From: ZC4RG29 sp964521255 | GTDB lineage: Bacteria > Bacteroidota > Bacteroidia > Cytophagales > Cyclobacteriaceae | Assembly (NCBI GenBank): GCA_964521255.1 | Contig: CAZFRM010000012.1 | Location: 62,001-126,000 of the forward strand | Direction of reading: 5' to 3' | DNA: 64,000 nt | Shown here: positions 8,830-18,030 of the stretch, in pieces | Layout of the letters: the number at the start of each line of letters is the position of its first letter | How positions within the stretch are numbered: the stretch's first letter is position 1 | Notes under the pieces: model-generated | What the model saw: the letters and a program-made list of their open reading frames with translations, nothing else | Told to the model about the DNA's origin: nothing | Databases searched by the model: none | Position numbers and translations under genes: made by a program

Positions 8830-9933
8830 TCAATTTGTTGTTATTTTTTTTCGTTCAATCTTATACAGTTCGCTCGCTGCTAATAAAAAAGCGCCTGCAC
8901 CATATTCCTGAAAATTGTCAATGGTAACTTTATCGGGAGAAGCGCCGATGGGTTGAACCCATTGAAGTTTACCTTCACCGGTCACATAGCCGTTGAGTCC
9001 TTCCCAGGCTTTTTCAACTACGGGCAAATACGCTTCGGCATCGAGAATACCATTGTTTATACCCCAGGTCAACGCATAACAAAAAAATGATGATCCGCTT
9101 GTTTCCGGGTGAGGGATTTCATCTTCGTCCAGCAAGCTTGGCCTCCACAGACCGTCTTCACCTTGTATCTTTTTTACGGCGGAAGCCATTTCCTGCAGCA
9201 ATTTCACATAGTCCTTGTAACGCTCGTTTTCCCTGGGAAGAAACTGAAGAACCCTCACCGTTCCAGCCATCACCCAGCCGTTACCTCTTGCCCAGAAAGT
9301 CTTGTTTCCACCGGGTGTTCTTTTGTCAAAGAAGCTCTTATCGCGGTAAAAAAGATGTTCCTGTTGGTCGTATAGAAAATCATAAGTATCCCAGAACATC
9401 AGGTTCAGAAAATCAAAATATTTTTCTTCTCCCAGCGTAGCCCCCAGGTGAGCAAGCACCGGTGGTGCCATAAATAACGCATCACACCACCACCAGTCTT
9501 CACGACCTGGTTTAGGGTCGAGGATAAGGGAATCAAACGTATTCCGGATGTCCACTATCATTATCGGATCTTTTTTGAGTTCGTAGAGATCAAGGTAGGT
9601 CTGCCCTTTCGCATGATCATCAGCATGGCGGAACCGTTTTGCCAATTGCCAGTTGAATGACTCCGACCAGGTCATTGCTTTCTTCAGATATTTTTTTTCA
9701 TGGGTCGTTTCATAGGTTGCCATCACGCCGGTATAAAAGGCTGCCCGGGCCCAATCATTTTCATTTTTTGCGTTGAAGGAGACGGGATTGGCCAACTGCC
9801 AGTCGCAAACCTTCTTCATCTGGGCAGTAATAAATTTTTTTGAATAAAGATCTTGTGTTTTCTGACTAAAAGCCGGCGAAACAGAGAAAAGAATCAGGTA
9901 CAGAAGACATGTGACAGACAAAGCAATTCGCAT
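8830..9933 (-). CDS. GH88/GH105 unsaturated glucuronyl/rhamnogalacturonyl hydrolase
   Basis: Enzymes of this family remove the 4,5-unsaturated uronic acid left at the non-reducing end by polysaccharide lyases. The 367-residue protein has a signal peptide (to about residue 24, ...SPAFSQ) and the characteristic WWWCDALFMAPP segment near residue 150, holding the catalytic aspartate, plus FWARGNGWVMAGTVRVLQ and PETSGSSFFCYALTWGIN further on. It is predicted periplasmic. It lies between susD and the DUF2264 gene on one strand. Its presence implies that a lyase acts upstream on the same glycan, but none is found in the window. GH105 is more likely than GH88 from these motifs. Confidence 0.9.
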   Translation of the reverse strand: MRIALSVTCLLYLILFSVSPAFSQKTQDLYSKKFITAQMKKVCDWQLANPVSFNAKNENDWARAAFYTGVMATYETTHEKKYLKKAMTWSESFNWQLAKRFRHADDHAKGQTYLDLYELKKDPIMIVDIRNTFDSLILDPKPGREDWWWCDALFMAPPVLAHLGATLGEEKYFDFLNLMFWDTYDFLYDQQEHLFYRDKSFFDKRTPGGNKTFWARGNGWVMAGTVRVLQFLPRENERYKDYVKLLQEMASAVKKIQGEDGLWRPSLLDEDEIPHPETSGSSFFCYALTWGINNGILDAEAYLPVVEKAWEGLNGYVTGEGKLQWVQPIGASPDKVTIDNFQEYGAGAFLLAASELYKIERKKITTN

Positions 9934-9968
9934 ACGTAAGGATTATTTTTAAAATAATATTATCATCA

Positions 9969-10003
9969 ATCAGAGCTCAGCACGTTAACGGCCGAGCTCT
10001 GAT
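9969..10003 (-). terminator. stem-loop between susD and the enzyme genes
   Basis: ATCAGAGCTC (9969-9978) pairs perfectly with GAGCTCTGAT (9994-10003) around a 15-base loop, in the 109-base gap after susD. The minus-strand sequence beyond it is AT-rich but not a clean T run. It could be a partial terminator, or an mRNA-stabilising hairpin that keeps susCD transcripts more abundant than the downstream enzyme transcripts. Confidence 0.55.
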
Positions 10004-10042
10004 GATAAAATTGAATTAATGATTTAAGGATGGAAAAATCTT

Positions 10043-11734
10043 TTAATTATAACCGGGATTTTGTTCCAGCACTGCATCCTTGTTCAAATCGATTTCTGCC
10101 TGCGGTATCGGCATCAAGAGATGCTGATCGGTCAGGCCATTGGTAGTTTCAAGATTACCACCGGCCAAAGGTCCTACACCGGTCAACTGTGTGGCACGGT
10201 CTACCAGCGTACCGGTACGCACAAGTGTCATCCTCCGGTTTTCTTCGCCCAGCAATTCTCTTGCACGCTCATCCAGAATGAAATCCTCCGTTATATCTCC
10301 CGCATCTACAGGACTAGCATTTGCACGTTCCCGTATTACATTGATATCTTCTGCTGCACCGGCAAGATTGTTCTGATTGAGCCTTGCCTCAGCGCGTAAC
10401 AGGTACGTTTCGCCCAAGCGCATTAGAATGAAATCTTTCCACGTGCCATAACCAAAGGTGTCACGCGGATCGAAATATCCCCATTTTAGCGTAGAGGGTG
10501 CCAAGTGCCATATCGTGTCAGCTCTCAAAATCGTTACTTTACTGGTTCCGTCTGCCAATGTAAATTCCTGCTCAGCCCCATAAGGCACCGGAATCCCGAG
10601 GATAGTGCTATAATTAGGAGCATTGTTATTGAAATAATATTTCCGTTTAATGTTGTACTCCGAATTGCGCATGTCGGTTTGTTCATACAACTGATAGTTT
10701 ACCCAGTCGTTTAACCGAAGACGTGCAATGCCGCGGCCTCCCAATGAATCGGCAGGTAGCATACCTGCTACATCGTAATACCCTGCACCCCATACTCTGC
10801 GTTGCTGTGGTGAATAATCAATACCTCCTACATTAACAGCATACGGCTTATCGGTGGGGTTTTCGTTTTCCAAAACCCAAATTACTTCTGTGTTACCCTG
10901 TGTTCTGCGTTGGTTACCGAATACAAACATATCGGAAAAGGGATCGCCCGGCTGGGTTGCTTTTACACCAAAACGGTTTTTAATCAAGCTGAGTGCACCA
11001 CTGTTGCCATTGATGATTTCGGTACACTGTGCTTCGGCCTCTGCATTTTTACCTTCGCGTAAATAAACTTCGGCAAGCAACTGGCGGGCCATGGCTTTAT
11101 TGGCACGTGCCGCAGCAGCAACACCAATATTAGGCAGATTGGTTACAGCAAAGGTTAAGTCTTCTTCAATAATGGTATTAACTTGAGCTACCGGTGTCCG
11201 GGTGAAATCAGTTTTTGGTGCTGTCAGCGGTTCTGTAATCAGAGGCACATCTCCATACAGCGTTACCAGCATATTGTAGGCATAGGCACGAAAAAAGCGT
11301 GCTTCGGCACTATACGCATCTCTTTCAGCCTGTGTCATTCCGGGAACTTCTGCAGAAGCACCTTGAATAAGTATGTTGGCATTGCTAACGAGTTTATACA
11401 AATAGCGCCACACTTTAAGCGCAGCAGGATCGAATGCGTTGAGTTGTGCATAGTTAAAATAGCCGGTGGCGTCACCATTGGAACGGCCGGGAATAGCCCA
11501 CACAATGTCGGTGCCTAAATGCCATATGCCAATCAACGTTTGGTCATTGGTCGTTTTTAAAAATGTTCCGAACTGCCAATATAAACCGGTTGCAGCAGAT
11601 TCGAAGCCAAGTTTATCATTCAATGATGAAGGTGCGTATTTGTCGAGCACCTTCTCATCCAGGAAGGAATCGTCACATGCATTTGTCACGCTCAGTAAAC
11701 ACGCACAAGCAATAATTTTTATGTATTTCTTCAT
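10043..11734 (-). CDS. SusD/RagB family outer-membrane glycan-binding lipoprotein
   Basis: SusD-like proteins form the lid on the SusC transporter and capture oligosaccharides at the cell surface. The 563-residue protein begins with a lipoprotein signal (SVTNAC, Cys20) followed by the usual DDSFLDEKV stretch. TPR-like segments (EARFFRAYAYNMLVTLYGDVPL, cut here for length) and the C-terminal LYLRAEARLNQ / DINVIRERANAS / ILDERARELLGEENRR pattern with a closing LEQNPGYN are typical of the SusD/RagB domain. It starts 26 bases after the susC gene, as expected for the pair. Confidence 0.95.
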   Translation of the reverse strand: MKKYIKIIACACLLSVTNACDDSFLDEKVLDKYAPSSLNDKLGFESAATGLYWQFGTFLKTTNDQTLIGIWHLGTDIVWAIPGRSNGDATGYFNYAQLNAFDPAALKVWRYLYKLVSNANILIQGASAEVPGMTQAERDAYSAEARFFRAYAYNMLVTLYGDVPLITEPLTAPKTDFTRTPVAQVNTIIEEDLTFAVTNLPNIGVAAAARANKAMARQLLAEVYLREGKNAEAEAQCTEIINGNSGALSLIKNRFGVKATQPGDPFSDMFVFGNQRRTQGNTEVIWVLENENPTDKPYAVNVGGIDYSPQQRRVWGAGYYDVAGMLPADSLGGRGIARLRLNDWVNYQLYEQTDMRNSEYNIKRKYYFNNNAPNYSTILGIPVPYGAEQEFTLADGTSKVTILRADTIWHLAPSTLKWGYFDPRDTFGYGTWKDFILMRLGETYLLRAEARLNQNNLAGAAEDINVIRERANASPVDAGDITEDFILDERARELLGEENRRMTLVRTGTLVDRATQLTGVGPLAGGNLETTNGLTDQHLLMPIPQAEIDLNKDAVLEQNPGYN

Positions 11735-11760
11735 ATAATCTTATTTTACGAATGAAAGAA

Positions 11761-14700
11761 TCAGATGGAAAGATTTATACCCAGGGAGAATGTTCTTACA
11801 ACAGGATAGTTGTTAACCCACGACCCTGAAGCATCAGAGGATCCTCTTGGATAATACCGCATTTCCGGATCCCAGCCAAACCAATTAGTGAACGTATGCA
11901 GGTTTCTTCCTGCTGCATAAACAGTCAGGCCGGAAATACCATATCTGTTCAGGAAATCTCTTGGTACCGTGTAGCTAAGCCTGATGTCCTTGATGCGCAC
12001 ATAGCTCCAGTCTTCGGCAAACTGAAAACCCCTGTAGTTTTTGTATGCCGAAAGCGAAGGCCAGTAGTTGTCCTGATTTTCAGGCGTCCAATAACTAAAA
12101 CCTTCGGGAAGATTTCTACGTCCGGCTTCGTCAGCATAGGCAAGATCCCGGTTTTCTTTTATACCACCTTGTGACATTTGTATGAAGATGCTGAGATGGA
12201 AATTTTTATAATGGAATGTGTTCGTCAGTCCACCAAACCATTTAGGATCCCGCTGGCCCAGCACTACCCTGTCATCAGCATTGATTAGGCCATCACCTGA
12301 GTGGTCCTTGAACTTGATATCACCTGCTTTGGCAACTGGGTCATATTCTCCAATATCTTCCGTCTGCCAGATCCCTGCTTTCTCATACCCGTAGATTACC
12401 CGTAGCGGCTCGCCAATGAACCAGGAGTTACCAATGTCATCCCTGCCATCTCCGTAAAGTTCCAGCAATTTATTTTTGTAAGTGGAGAAATTCAGGTTGG
12501 TCTCCCATTTGAAATCTCCTGCGTCTATGTTCACCGTATTCAGCGTAAGCTCTATACCTACGTTTTGCATCTTGCCAAGGTTGGTCCAGATGTCGGTATA
12601 GCCTGTGATGCCCGGAAGGTTCCGTCTTAACAGGATATCTTCCGTTTCACTCTTGTATACTTCAAACGTACCGGTTATGCGGTTTTTAATAAAACCAAAA
12701 TCCAATGCCACGTTTGCGGACGTGGTAGACTCCCAGGTAAGGTCAGCATTTCCCAATGAGCTGAATAAAACCCCCGTTTTTATAGCGCCGTTGATCGGTT
12801 GCTGCACTGCGCCCGCGGTGGTGACCGTCTGGTTGGGTTCAATGGCCTGGTTCCCCGTTCTACCGTAAGAGAAACGGAGCTTCAATTGCGTTACAGCGCC
12901 CACTGAGCTCATGAAATTTTCATTATGAATATTCCAGCCAACAGCCATCGAGGGGAAAATGCCGTATTTGTCATTATTCGCACCGAAAGCAGAATAGCCG
13001 TCTCTCCGTGCTGTTAACGTGAGAAGGTAGCGGCCGTCGTACGAGTAATTGATCCGGCCCATTTGCGATAGCAACGTGTATTCGTTTCCTTCGGAGTTAG
13101 CCGTCATGGAAGCTCCTGCCCCCATCTCATAATAGGAAAGCGCATCGTTGATAAAGCCTATTGCACTTGACTCCGTTCTGAAGTAATTCACTTTTTGCGC
13201 ACTGTACAGCCCGGTGAAATCAATATGATGCTTGTTAAAATCTTTACTGTAGTTAATGATATTCTCTATCACCCAATTCGTCGTTTCGGTGTTATTCACA
13301 CTGGCTGTTCCACTTTGGTCATTGGCTTTTCTGCCAACGTACTGTGCAAAGCGACCAATATTGTAGACATACGCACCATTGAGCCTATACTTAAATCCTT
13401 TCAGGAAGCCAGGTGTTAACTCAAGGTAGCCGTTACCGGTAAGGTTTTTATTCCTGTCAACCCTGTCCGTTGTCAATCCCAGCAATGGATTAGTGAATAA
13501 CTGCTCAGGCGCCATGGGGAAAATGATATAATTGCCATTTGCATCCATAGGAACGGAATAAGGACTCATGGCAGTAGCATTCAGCAGGTTAACTCTTCCG
13601 CCATCGTAGTTATTGTCGGTGAAAAATCCTGACATACCAACCTTCAAATAGTCGGTGAGTTGTGCGTCAAGATTAGAGCGTATGCTGGTGCGTTTGTAAC
13701 CGTATCCTTTTACCACACCTTTTTGTGAAAGGTTAGTGCCGGAGAAATAGTACTGAACCTTTTGTGTTCCACCACTGATGCTCAGGTTGTATTCCTGGAT
13801 GTTGCCGGTCTGTGTAGCCTCCTTCAGCCAGTCGGAGGTTATGCCGTTGTTGTAGTTTTCAACTTCAGAAGCATTGGGTAATACAGTGGTTTGCGTGATC
13901 CCATTGGCCGAAAGAAAATCGGCATATTTCTGTACGTAAGCATCAGGCCCCATGGGGTTCAGCGTGTGGGCCATATCTTCAACCCCTCCATAGGCATTGA
14001 AATTAATGGTCGGTGTTCCATCGGATTGTCCTCCTCTTTTTGTTGTGATAAGAATAACACCGTTCGATCCTCTCGTTCCATAAATAGCGACCGCCGAAGC
14101 ATCTTTCAACACTTCAATTGACGCTATATCATTCGGGTTGATGTCGTTGGTGCTTCCGAAAAAGGGCACACCATCCAGTACGACAAAGGGACTGTTACTG
14201 GCGTTGATGGAATTGACACCGCGAATTTGCCAGGTACCTGAACTCCCTGGTACAGAGGATTGCTGTGCGATCTGAAGACCGGCTGTTGTGCCCTGGAGCG
14301 CGTGCATCAGATTGGTAACAGGAAGGTTGGATAACCGGTCTTTTGGAACAGAAACCACAGAACCTGTTACATCAGAACGTTTCTGCGTACCATACCCAAC
14401 CACCACTACTTCAGAAAGCTGCTGTATGTCAGAAACCAGCGAAACATTGATAGTGCTCTGGCTCCCAACAGGCACTTCCTGCGGCGTATAGCCTATGAAC
14501 GAAAACACGAGGATGGAATTTTCGTCCGGTACAATAATGGAGTATTTTCCATTGGCATCCGTTGTTGTTCCCTGGGTTGTGCCTTTAACAAGAACGTTAA
14601 CACCCGGCAGCGGACCATTATCCTCCGCTGACGTTACAGTACCACCCACAATTTTCTCCGCTCCGTAGGCAGTGATTTCTGCATGGGCGTTCAGAAGCAT

Positions 14701-14769
14701 AAGGGTGAAACCGAGGAACAGGAAAAGTCGCAGAAAGCTGACTTTTTTTGGTAAAGATCCTTTTCTCAT
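11761..14769 (-). CDS. SusC/RagA family TonB-linked outer-membrane transporter
   Basis: A 1002-residue TonB-dependent transporter that imports the oligosaccharide captured by its SusD partner. After the signal peptide there is a carboxypeptidase-regulatory-like domain (VGGTVTSAEDNGPLPG to about residue 110), then the linker SEVVVVGYGTQKRSDVTGSV, the plug domain with IEVLKDASAVAIYGTRGSNG, and a 22-strand-type barrel that ends in an aromatic/hydrophobic strand (RTFSLGINLSI). No N-terminal signalling (STN) domain is visible, so control is by the HTCS rather than by an anti-sigma factor. It is the first gene of the locus. Confidence 0.97.
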   Translation of the reverse strand: MRKGSLPKKVSFLRLFLFLGFTLMLLNAHAEITAYGAEKIVGGTVTSAEDNGPLPGVNVLVKGTTQGTTTDANGKYSIIVPDENSILVFSFIGYTPQEVPVGSQSTINVSLVSDIQQLSEVVVVGYGTQKRSDVTGSVVSVPKDRLSNLPVTNLMHALQGTTAGLQIAQQSSVPGSSGTWQIRGVNSINASNSPFVVLDGVPFFGSTNDINPNDIASIEVLKDASAVAIYGTRGSNGVILITTKRGGQSDGTPTINFNAYGGVEDMAHTLNPMGPDAYVQKYADFLSANGITQTTVLPNASEVENYNNGITSDWLKEATQTGNIQEYNLSISGGTQKVQYYFSGTNLSQKGVVKGYGYKRTSIRSNLDAQLTDYLKVGMSGFFTDNNYDGGRVNLLNATAMSPYSVPMDANGNYIIFPMAPEQLFTNPLLGLTTDRVDRNKNLTGNGYLELTPGFLKGFKYRLNGAYVYNIGRFAQYVGRKANDQSGTASVNNTETTNWVIENIINYSKDFNKHHIDFTGLYSAQKVNYFRTESSAIGFINDALSYYEMGAGASMTANSEGNEYTLLSQMGRINYSYDGRYLLTLTARRDGYSAFGANNDKYGIFPSMAVGWNIHNENFMSSVGAVTQLKLRFSYGRTGNQAIEPNQTVTTAGAVQQPINGAIKTGVLFSSLGNADLTWESTTSANVALDFGFIKNRITGTFEVYKSETEDILLRRNLPGITGYTDIWTNLGKMQNVGIELTLNTVNIDAGDFKWETNLNFSTYKNKLLELYGDGRDDIGNSWFIGEPLRVIYGYEKAGIWQTEDIGEYDPVAKAGDIKFKDHSGDGLINADDRVVLGQRDPKWFGGLTNTFHYKNFHLSIFIQMSQGGIKENRDLAYADEAGRRNLPEGFSYWTPENQDNYWPSLSAYKNYRGFQFAEDWSYVRIKDIRLSYTVPRDFLNRYGISGLTVYAAGRNLHTFTNWFGWDPEMRYYPRGSSDASGSWVNNYPVVRTFSLGINLSI

Positions 14770-15251
14770 AAGTTTGTTTTAAGTGTAAATGATTTGATAG
14801 TAAAAGTTTAGGGAAGACTCAATGAAGCATTCAATGAGTCCGGTAAACAGAGCGTCATCCGGAGTTAAAAAGGGACATTGTTATCATAGAATTTTCAGGT
14901 TAGAGTTGTGTGGATTTTGCGGTTTCAAACCATATCGCAAACCATTGCACAAAGTAGGCGGACAAGCCAATTTGAAGGAGGGGTGAATCGTGAAATCAGG
15001 AGGGTGTAATAGCTTTAGCCAATCAAAAGGGTGCAATCCTTCATCGTTTTTTTTAAAACAGTCGGAAAACAAGCTTTGCTTTACGACCGGGCATTGTAAC
15101 AAATCGTTTACGTTTATCGCTACGAGTTTCTGTCAGTCGACACCAGTTTGAACTTACTAACGCGGACCACAACCGTCGATACCATGCGTTTTAAAAAAAT
15201 GTTGCGCTGTGACCTGTTGTTCAGGTCAGCCAAAAGAGCATGGAATCAAAA
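14770..15251. other. long upstream region of the susC operon
   Basis: These 482 bases between susC and the hydrolase gene hold no convincing gene; a 72-codon minus-strand frame has no family resemblance. The region must contain the susC promoter and probably the HTCS binding site. No exact TAnnTTTG was found; TACTTTG (minus strand, near 14953) is close. The clearest structure is the palindrome at 14816-14840. Confidence 0.5.
14816..14840. promoter_or_regulatory. 25-bp imperfect palindrome upstream of susC
   Basis: The 25-bp segment pairs with itself over 10 of 12 arm positions, with outer arms GACTCA and TGAGTC and inner arms TGAA and TTCA. It lies 47 bases upstream of the susC start codon, so it is either an operator for a dimeric regulator or a hairpin in the mRNA leader. 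The function is inferred from symmetry and position only. Confidence 0.5.
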
Positions 15252-16004
15252 TCAATTGTGAACCCCCTCTACAAAATTTCTTGCAAAGCGATTGAACTGC
15301 CCTGGTTGTTCCATCATCGGTACATGTCCGCAATTATCTAAGAGAACTAATTTTGAATTGAGCAAACGTTGATGAAAGTCCAGTGCTACTCTCGCCGGAG
15401 TAATTTCATCCTGACGACCCCATAACAACAAAGTCGGAACAGTAATATCAGGGAGTACCTCTGCCACTGAATGTCTTTGAGCAGCACGCGCAAGCGCAAT
15501 TATGTTTAGTACTTTGAAACGGTTTTGAAGCGTATGATAAACTTCATCAACCAATTCCCAGGTAACCACTTCTTTTTTATAGAAAGTATTTTCTACCCGA
15601 TTTCGTACATAGTTATAATCTTTAACGCGGGGGAACGTTCCGTTAAATGAGTTTTCAAATAGACCCGAACTTCCTGTTAAAATCAATTTCTTTACACGGT
15701 CCGGGCGCTTCCAGGCATACAGCAAAGCGACGTGACCGCCTAATGAATTTCCCATTACAACACAATTTTGAAGGTTGGATGTCTCGACAAAATTATCCAG
15801 ATAATCTACAAGGTTGTCAAGTCTTTCCCGGGAGATTGGAGTGGAATACAAAGGCAGGCGGGGCACAATCACACGATGGGTAGGAGAAAATTCATCAATC
15901 ACATTTCTCCAATTACTTAGATCTCCAAATAATCCATGAAGCAGAATAACCGGATCCCCTGCTCCTATGTCCACAAGGGGTTCGAAAGGTAAATCAGAAT
16001 TCAT
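15252..16004 (-). CDS. alpha/beta hydrolase
   Basis: A 250-residue single-domain alpha/beta hydrolase. Visible parts are the oxyanion-hole segment HGLFGDLSNW, the nucleophile elbow MGNSLGGH (Ser), the acid in WGRQDEITP and the catalytic His in CGHVPMMEQP. It is cytosolic, as no signal is seen. The substrate is unknown; the fold covers esterases, C-C hydrolases and haloperoxidase-like enzymes. The frame stays open for 18 more codons to an ATG at 16058, but that start would lie within the terminator of the preceding gene (16042-16068), so I prefer the ATG at 16004 (MNSDLPFEPL). Confidence 0.85.
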   Translation of the reverse strand: MNSDLPFEPLVDIGAGDPVILLHGLFGDLSNWRNVIDEFSPTHRVIVPRLPLYSTPISRERLDNLVDYLDNFVETSNLQNCVVMGNSLGGHVALLYAWKRPDRVKKLILTGSSGLFENSFNGTFPRVKDYNYVRNRVENTFYKKEVVTWELVDEVYHTLQNRFKVLNIIALARAAQRHSVAEVLPDITVPTLLLWGRQDEITPARVALDFHQRLLNSKLVLLDNCGHVPMMEQPGQFNRFARNFVEGVHN

Positions 16005-16041
16005 GTTCAATAAATTATTTTTCAACCTGATAAATGAATAA

Positions 16042-16068
16042 AACCCGGCCACTTGCATTAGCCGGGTT
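16042..16068 (-). terminator. terminator after the coiled-coil protein gene
   Basis: AACCCGGC (16042-16049) and GCCGGGTT (16061-16068) form an 8-bp GC-rich stem with an 11-base loop; on the minus strand it is followed by TTATTC. It is placed 36 bases after the coiled-coil gene stop codon. Confidence 0.65.
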
Positions 16069-16103
16069 CAGTAAAAAACAGGTAGACTTCCAACCTTCAA
16101 GCC

Positions 16104-16982
16104 TTACCTGAACTTCACCTGTAAACTGCCAATAGACATATCGTTACTTAAAACCATAACCTTATACGTACCTGCCATCAACTTCTCTTTAGGAACATAA
16201 GCCATCTCCACTCTCTTATAGTTAAGCCCATTCGCATCGGGCGCCACATAGAAGGCTTGTGAGTTTTGTGTTTTCTGACTTATTACCCGTACGGTAACAT
16301 CCTCCCCGACAACCGGTAATTCTTTCCTGTCTGGACTTATTATTCTTAGTTTCAAATTTTCCGCATCGGAAGGTACGTCAATCGATATGACAAATTTTTT
16401 GGTTCTTTTACCAGTCACGGTGAGTTTACCATTTTTTTTCATTGATTCGGTCAGTACATCATTGATGGACGCTTCCCGGAAGGTCTTCAGGTTATCTTTT
16501 AGATTTTGGTTTTCGTCTCTCAACTGCGCAATGAGCCTTTCCATATCTTCATTAGCGTTGTTGATTTCCGTTAATGAATAACGTAGACCGGCAAGCTGCT
16601 CCTCCAGTTCTCCCTTGATTCTCTGTAGTTCCTGATTTTGCTTTCTGAGTTGAGCGGCTGAATTGGCCTGCCTTTGTGTGTCCTTTAACTTTTGCTCTGC
16701 ATCAACAAGTTTATTGGTAACGCTTTCTAATTCTTTGTCAAGATTCTTACCATTGTCTTCGAGCGTCTTGATGTCCATTTTCAGCTTTACGATCTCCTTT
16801 TCCAGGGAAAGTTTTTCTGACAGCAATTCCTCTGAACTCAGTTTTTCATTTTTCAATTCTTCCTTCAGCCCCTCATTTGCGCGCATTTCAAAAGTCAGGT
16901 ATAATGCCGACCCGATTAATAACAATATGGCTATTGCCGCTGTTATATTACTTCGTTTACTGGTTACTCCTGGTGTTTTCAT
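16104..16982 (-). CDS. membrane-anchored coiled-coil protein
   Basis: I do not recognise a named family. The 292-residue protein has one N-terminal membrane helix (about 14-31, IAILLLIGSALYLTF), a long coiled coil (about 33-170, rich in E, K, L and Q heptads) and a C-terminal beta-rich domain of about 110 residues (KLTVTGKRTKKFVISIDV to the end). The topology suggests a periplasmic coiled coil with a small terminal domain, a plausible envelope-spanning or scaffold protein. It stands alone between a glycosyltransferase and a hydrolase, with its own terminator. Confidence 0.85.
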   Translation of the reverse strand: MKTPGVTSKRSNITAAIAILLLIGSALYLTFEMRANEGLKEELKNEKLSSEELLSEKLSLEKEIVKLKMDIKTLEDNGKNLDKELESVTNKLVDAEQKLKDTQRQANSAAQLRKQNQELQRIKGELEEQLAGLRYSLTEINNANEDMERLIAQLRDENQNLKDNLKTFREASINDVLTESMKKNGKLTVTGKRTKKFVISIDVPSDAENLKLRIISPDRKELPVVGEDVTVRVISQKTQNSQAFYVAPDANGLNYKRVEMAYVPKEKLMAGTYKVMVLSNDMSIGSLQVKFR

Positions 16983-17057
16983 GGTTTGATTTACTTGACA
17001 AAGTAAACGGCACTCACTTAAGGCCGCATTAACTCAAGGTTAAAATGGAATTAAAGT

Positions 17058-17969
17058 TTAGCCAAAAATTACGAATCGCTTTTTAACCCACGTGCTTCCA
17101 AAGAATGATGTTAGATAGTAAAGCACTTCCTTTAACCCTGGCTTTGCTTTTAATAAATAGCGCCTTGCTTTTCGCATCTCTCCAACCAAATAATAGTATC
17201 GTGCCCTGCTCCCATTCGTTCTTCGAATGCCTTTTACCACTTCATTGCTGTACATTTTCTCATAGGTTTCAAGAACCATTAAAGAGCAGTAATAGTCTCT
17301 TTTGCGATACTCATCGTTGAGTGAAAGGTTTTTGTGATTAACCGATCTTGAAACAAGGTTAGCAGATACCTCTGCCGATGGTCTCCCTTCAAAGAGTCGC
17401 AATATCCAGTCGAAATCAAGCATCCCGAAGTTTTCCTCGAAGAGGATGTGCTTGAGACTTTTGTGAATCATAATAGTGCTCATATAGACATGTTGAACAT
17501 TTGTCTTTTCTTTCGACAATTTCTTAAGGAAAGTTTCATTGGGTTTGAACGATATTATCCTTGAATCAGAGTCGCCCACCATAGCGTGAAGGCCAGTAAC
17601 TGTATTAGTTACTTCATAACTGCAGGTTACAATAGGGAAATTTTCAGCAGCCTTTAATTGCAATCTCAGCTTTTGAGGTTCCCAGGTGTCATCATGGTCA
17701 AGCAGGCATATATAATCACCCGATGCATTTTTCAGGCCTATGTTCCGGCCTTTATTAGGACCCCCACTATTCTCAGGTGTCTTATAAAAAAGTATATCCT
17801 CAAATTTCTTTAGAATTTCTACCGTGTTGTCAACGGAGCAATCATCCACCACGATTAATTCGATAGTAAAGTCCTTACCAATTCCAGCCTGGGTCAAGAC
17901 TGAAATCACAGCACTGGCTATACTCTTCTCTGAATTGTAGGTTGGAATAATAACAGAAACTTTCACCAT
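17058..17969 (-). CDS. family 2 glycosyltransferase
   Basis: A 303-residue GT-A fold glycosyltransferase that would transfer a sugar from a nucleotide donor. The N-terminus SVIIPTYNSEKSIASAVISV, the motif VVDDCSVDNT and the metal-binding LLDHDDTW (about residues 90-97) are diagnostic of GT2. The C-terminal part is helical and basic (KGIRRTNGSRARYYY), with no membrane helices. It is not in a polysaccharide gene cluster, so the acceptor is unknown. Confidence 0.92.
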   Translation of the reverse strand: MVKVSVIIPTYNSEKSIASAVISVLTQAGIGKDFTIELIVVDDCSVDNTVEILKKFEDILFYKTPENSGGPNKGRNIGLKNASGDYICLLDHDDTWEPQKLRLQLKAAENFPIVTCSYEVTNTVTGLHAMVGDSDSRIISFKPNETFLKKLSKEKTNVQHVYMSTIMIHKSLKHILFEENFGMLDFDWILRLFEGRPSAEVSANLVSRSVNHKNLSLNDEYRKRDYYCSLMVLETYEKMYSNEVVKGIRRTNGSRARYYYLVGEMRKARRYLLKAKPGLKEVLYYLTSFFGSTWVKKRFVIFG

Positions 17970-18030
17970 GCTGCAAGGTGTGCGCCGTAGTTGAAAACGG
18001 GCTTAAAAAGGAATTAAATTTGGATTAATT

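Noticed and set aside
14884..15102. 72-codon minus-strand frame upstream of susC
   Set aside because: No recognisable family, poor start context and location in a promoter region; judged noncoding.
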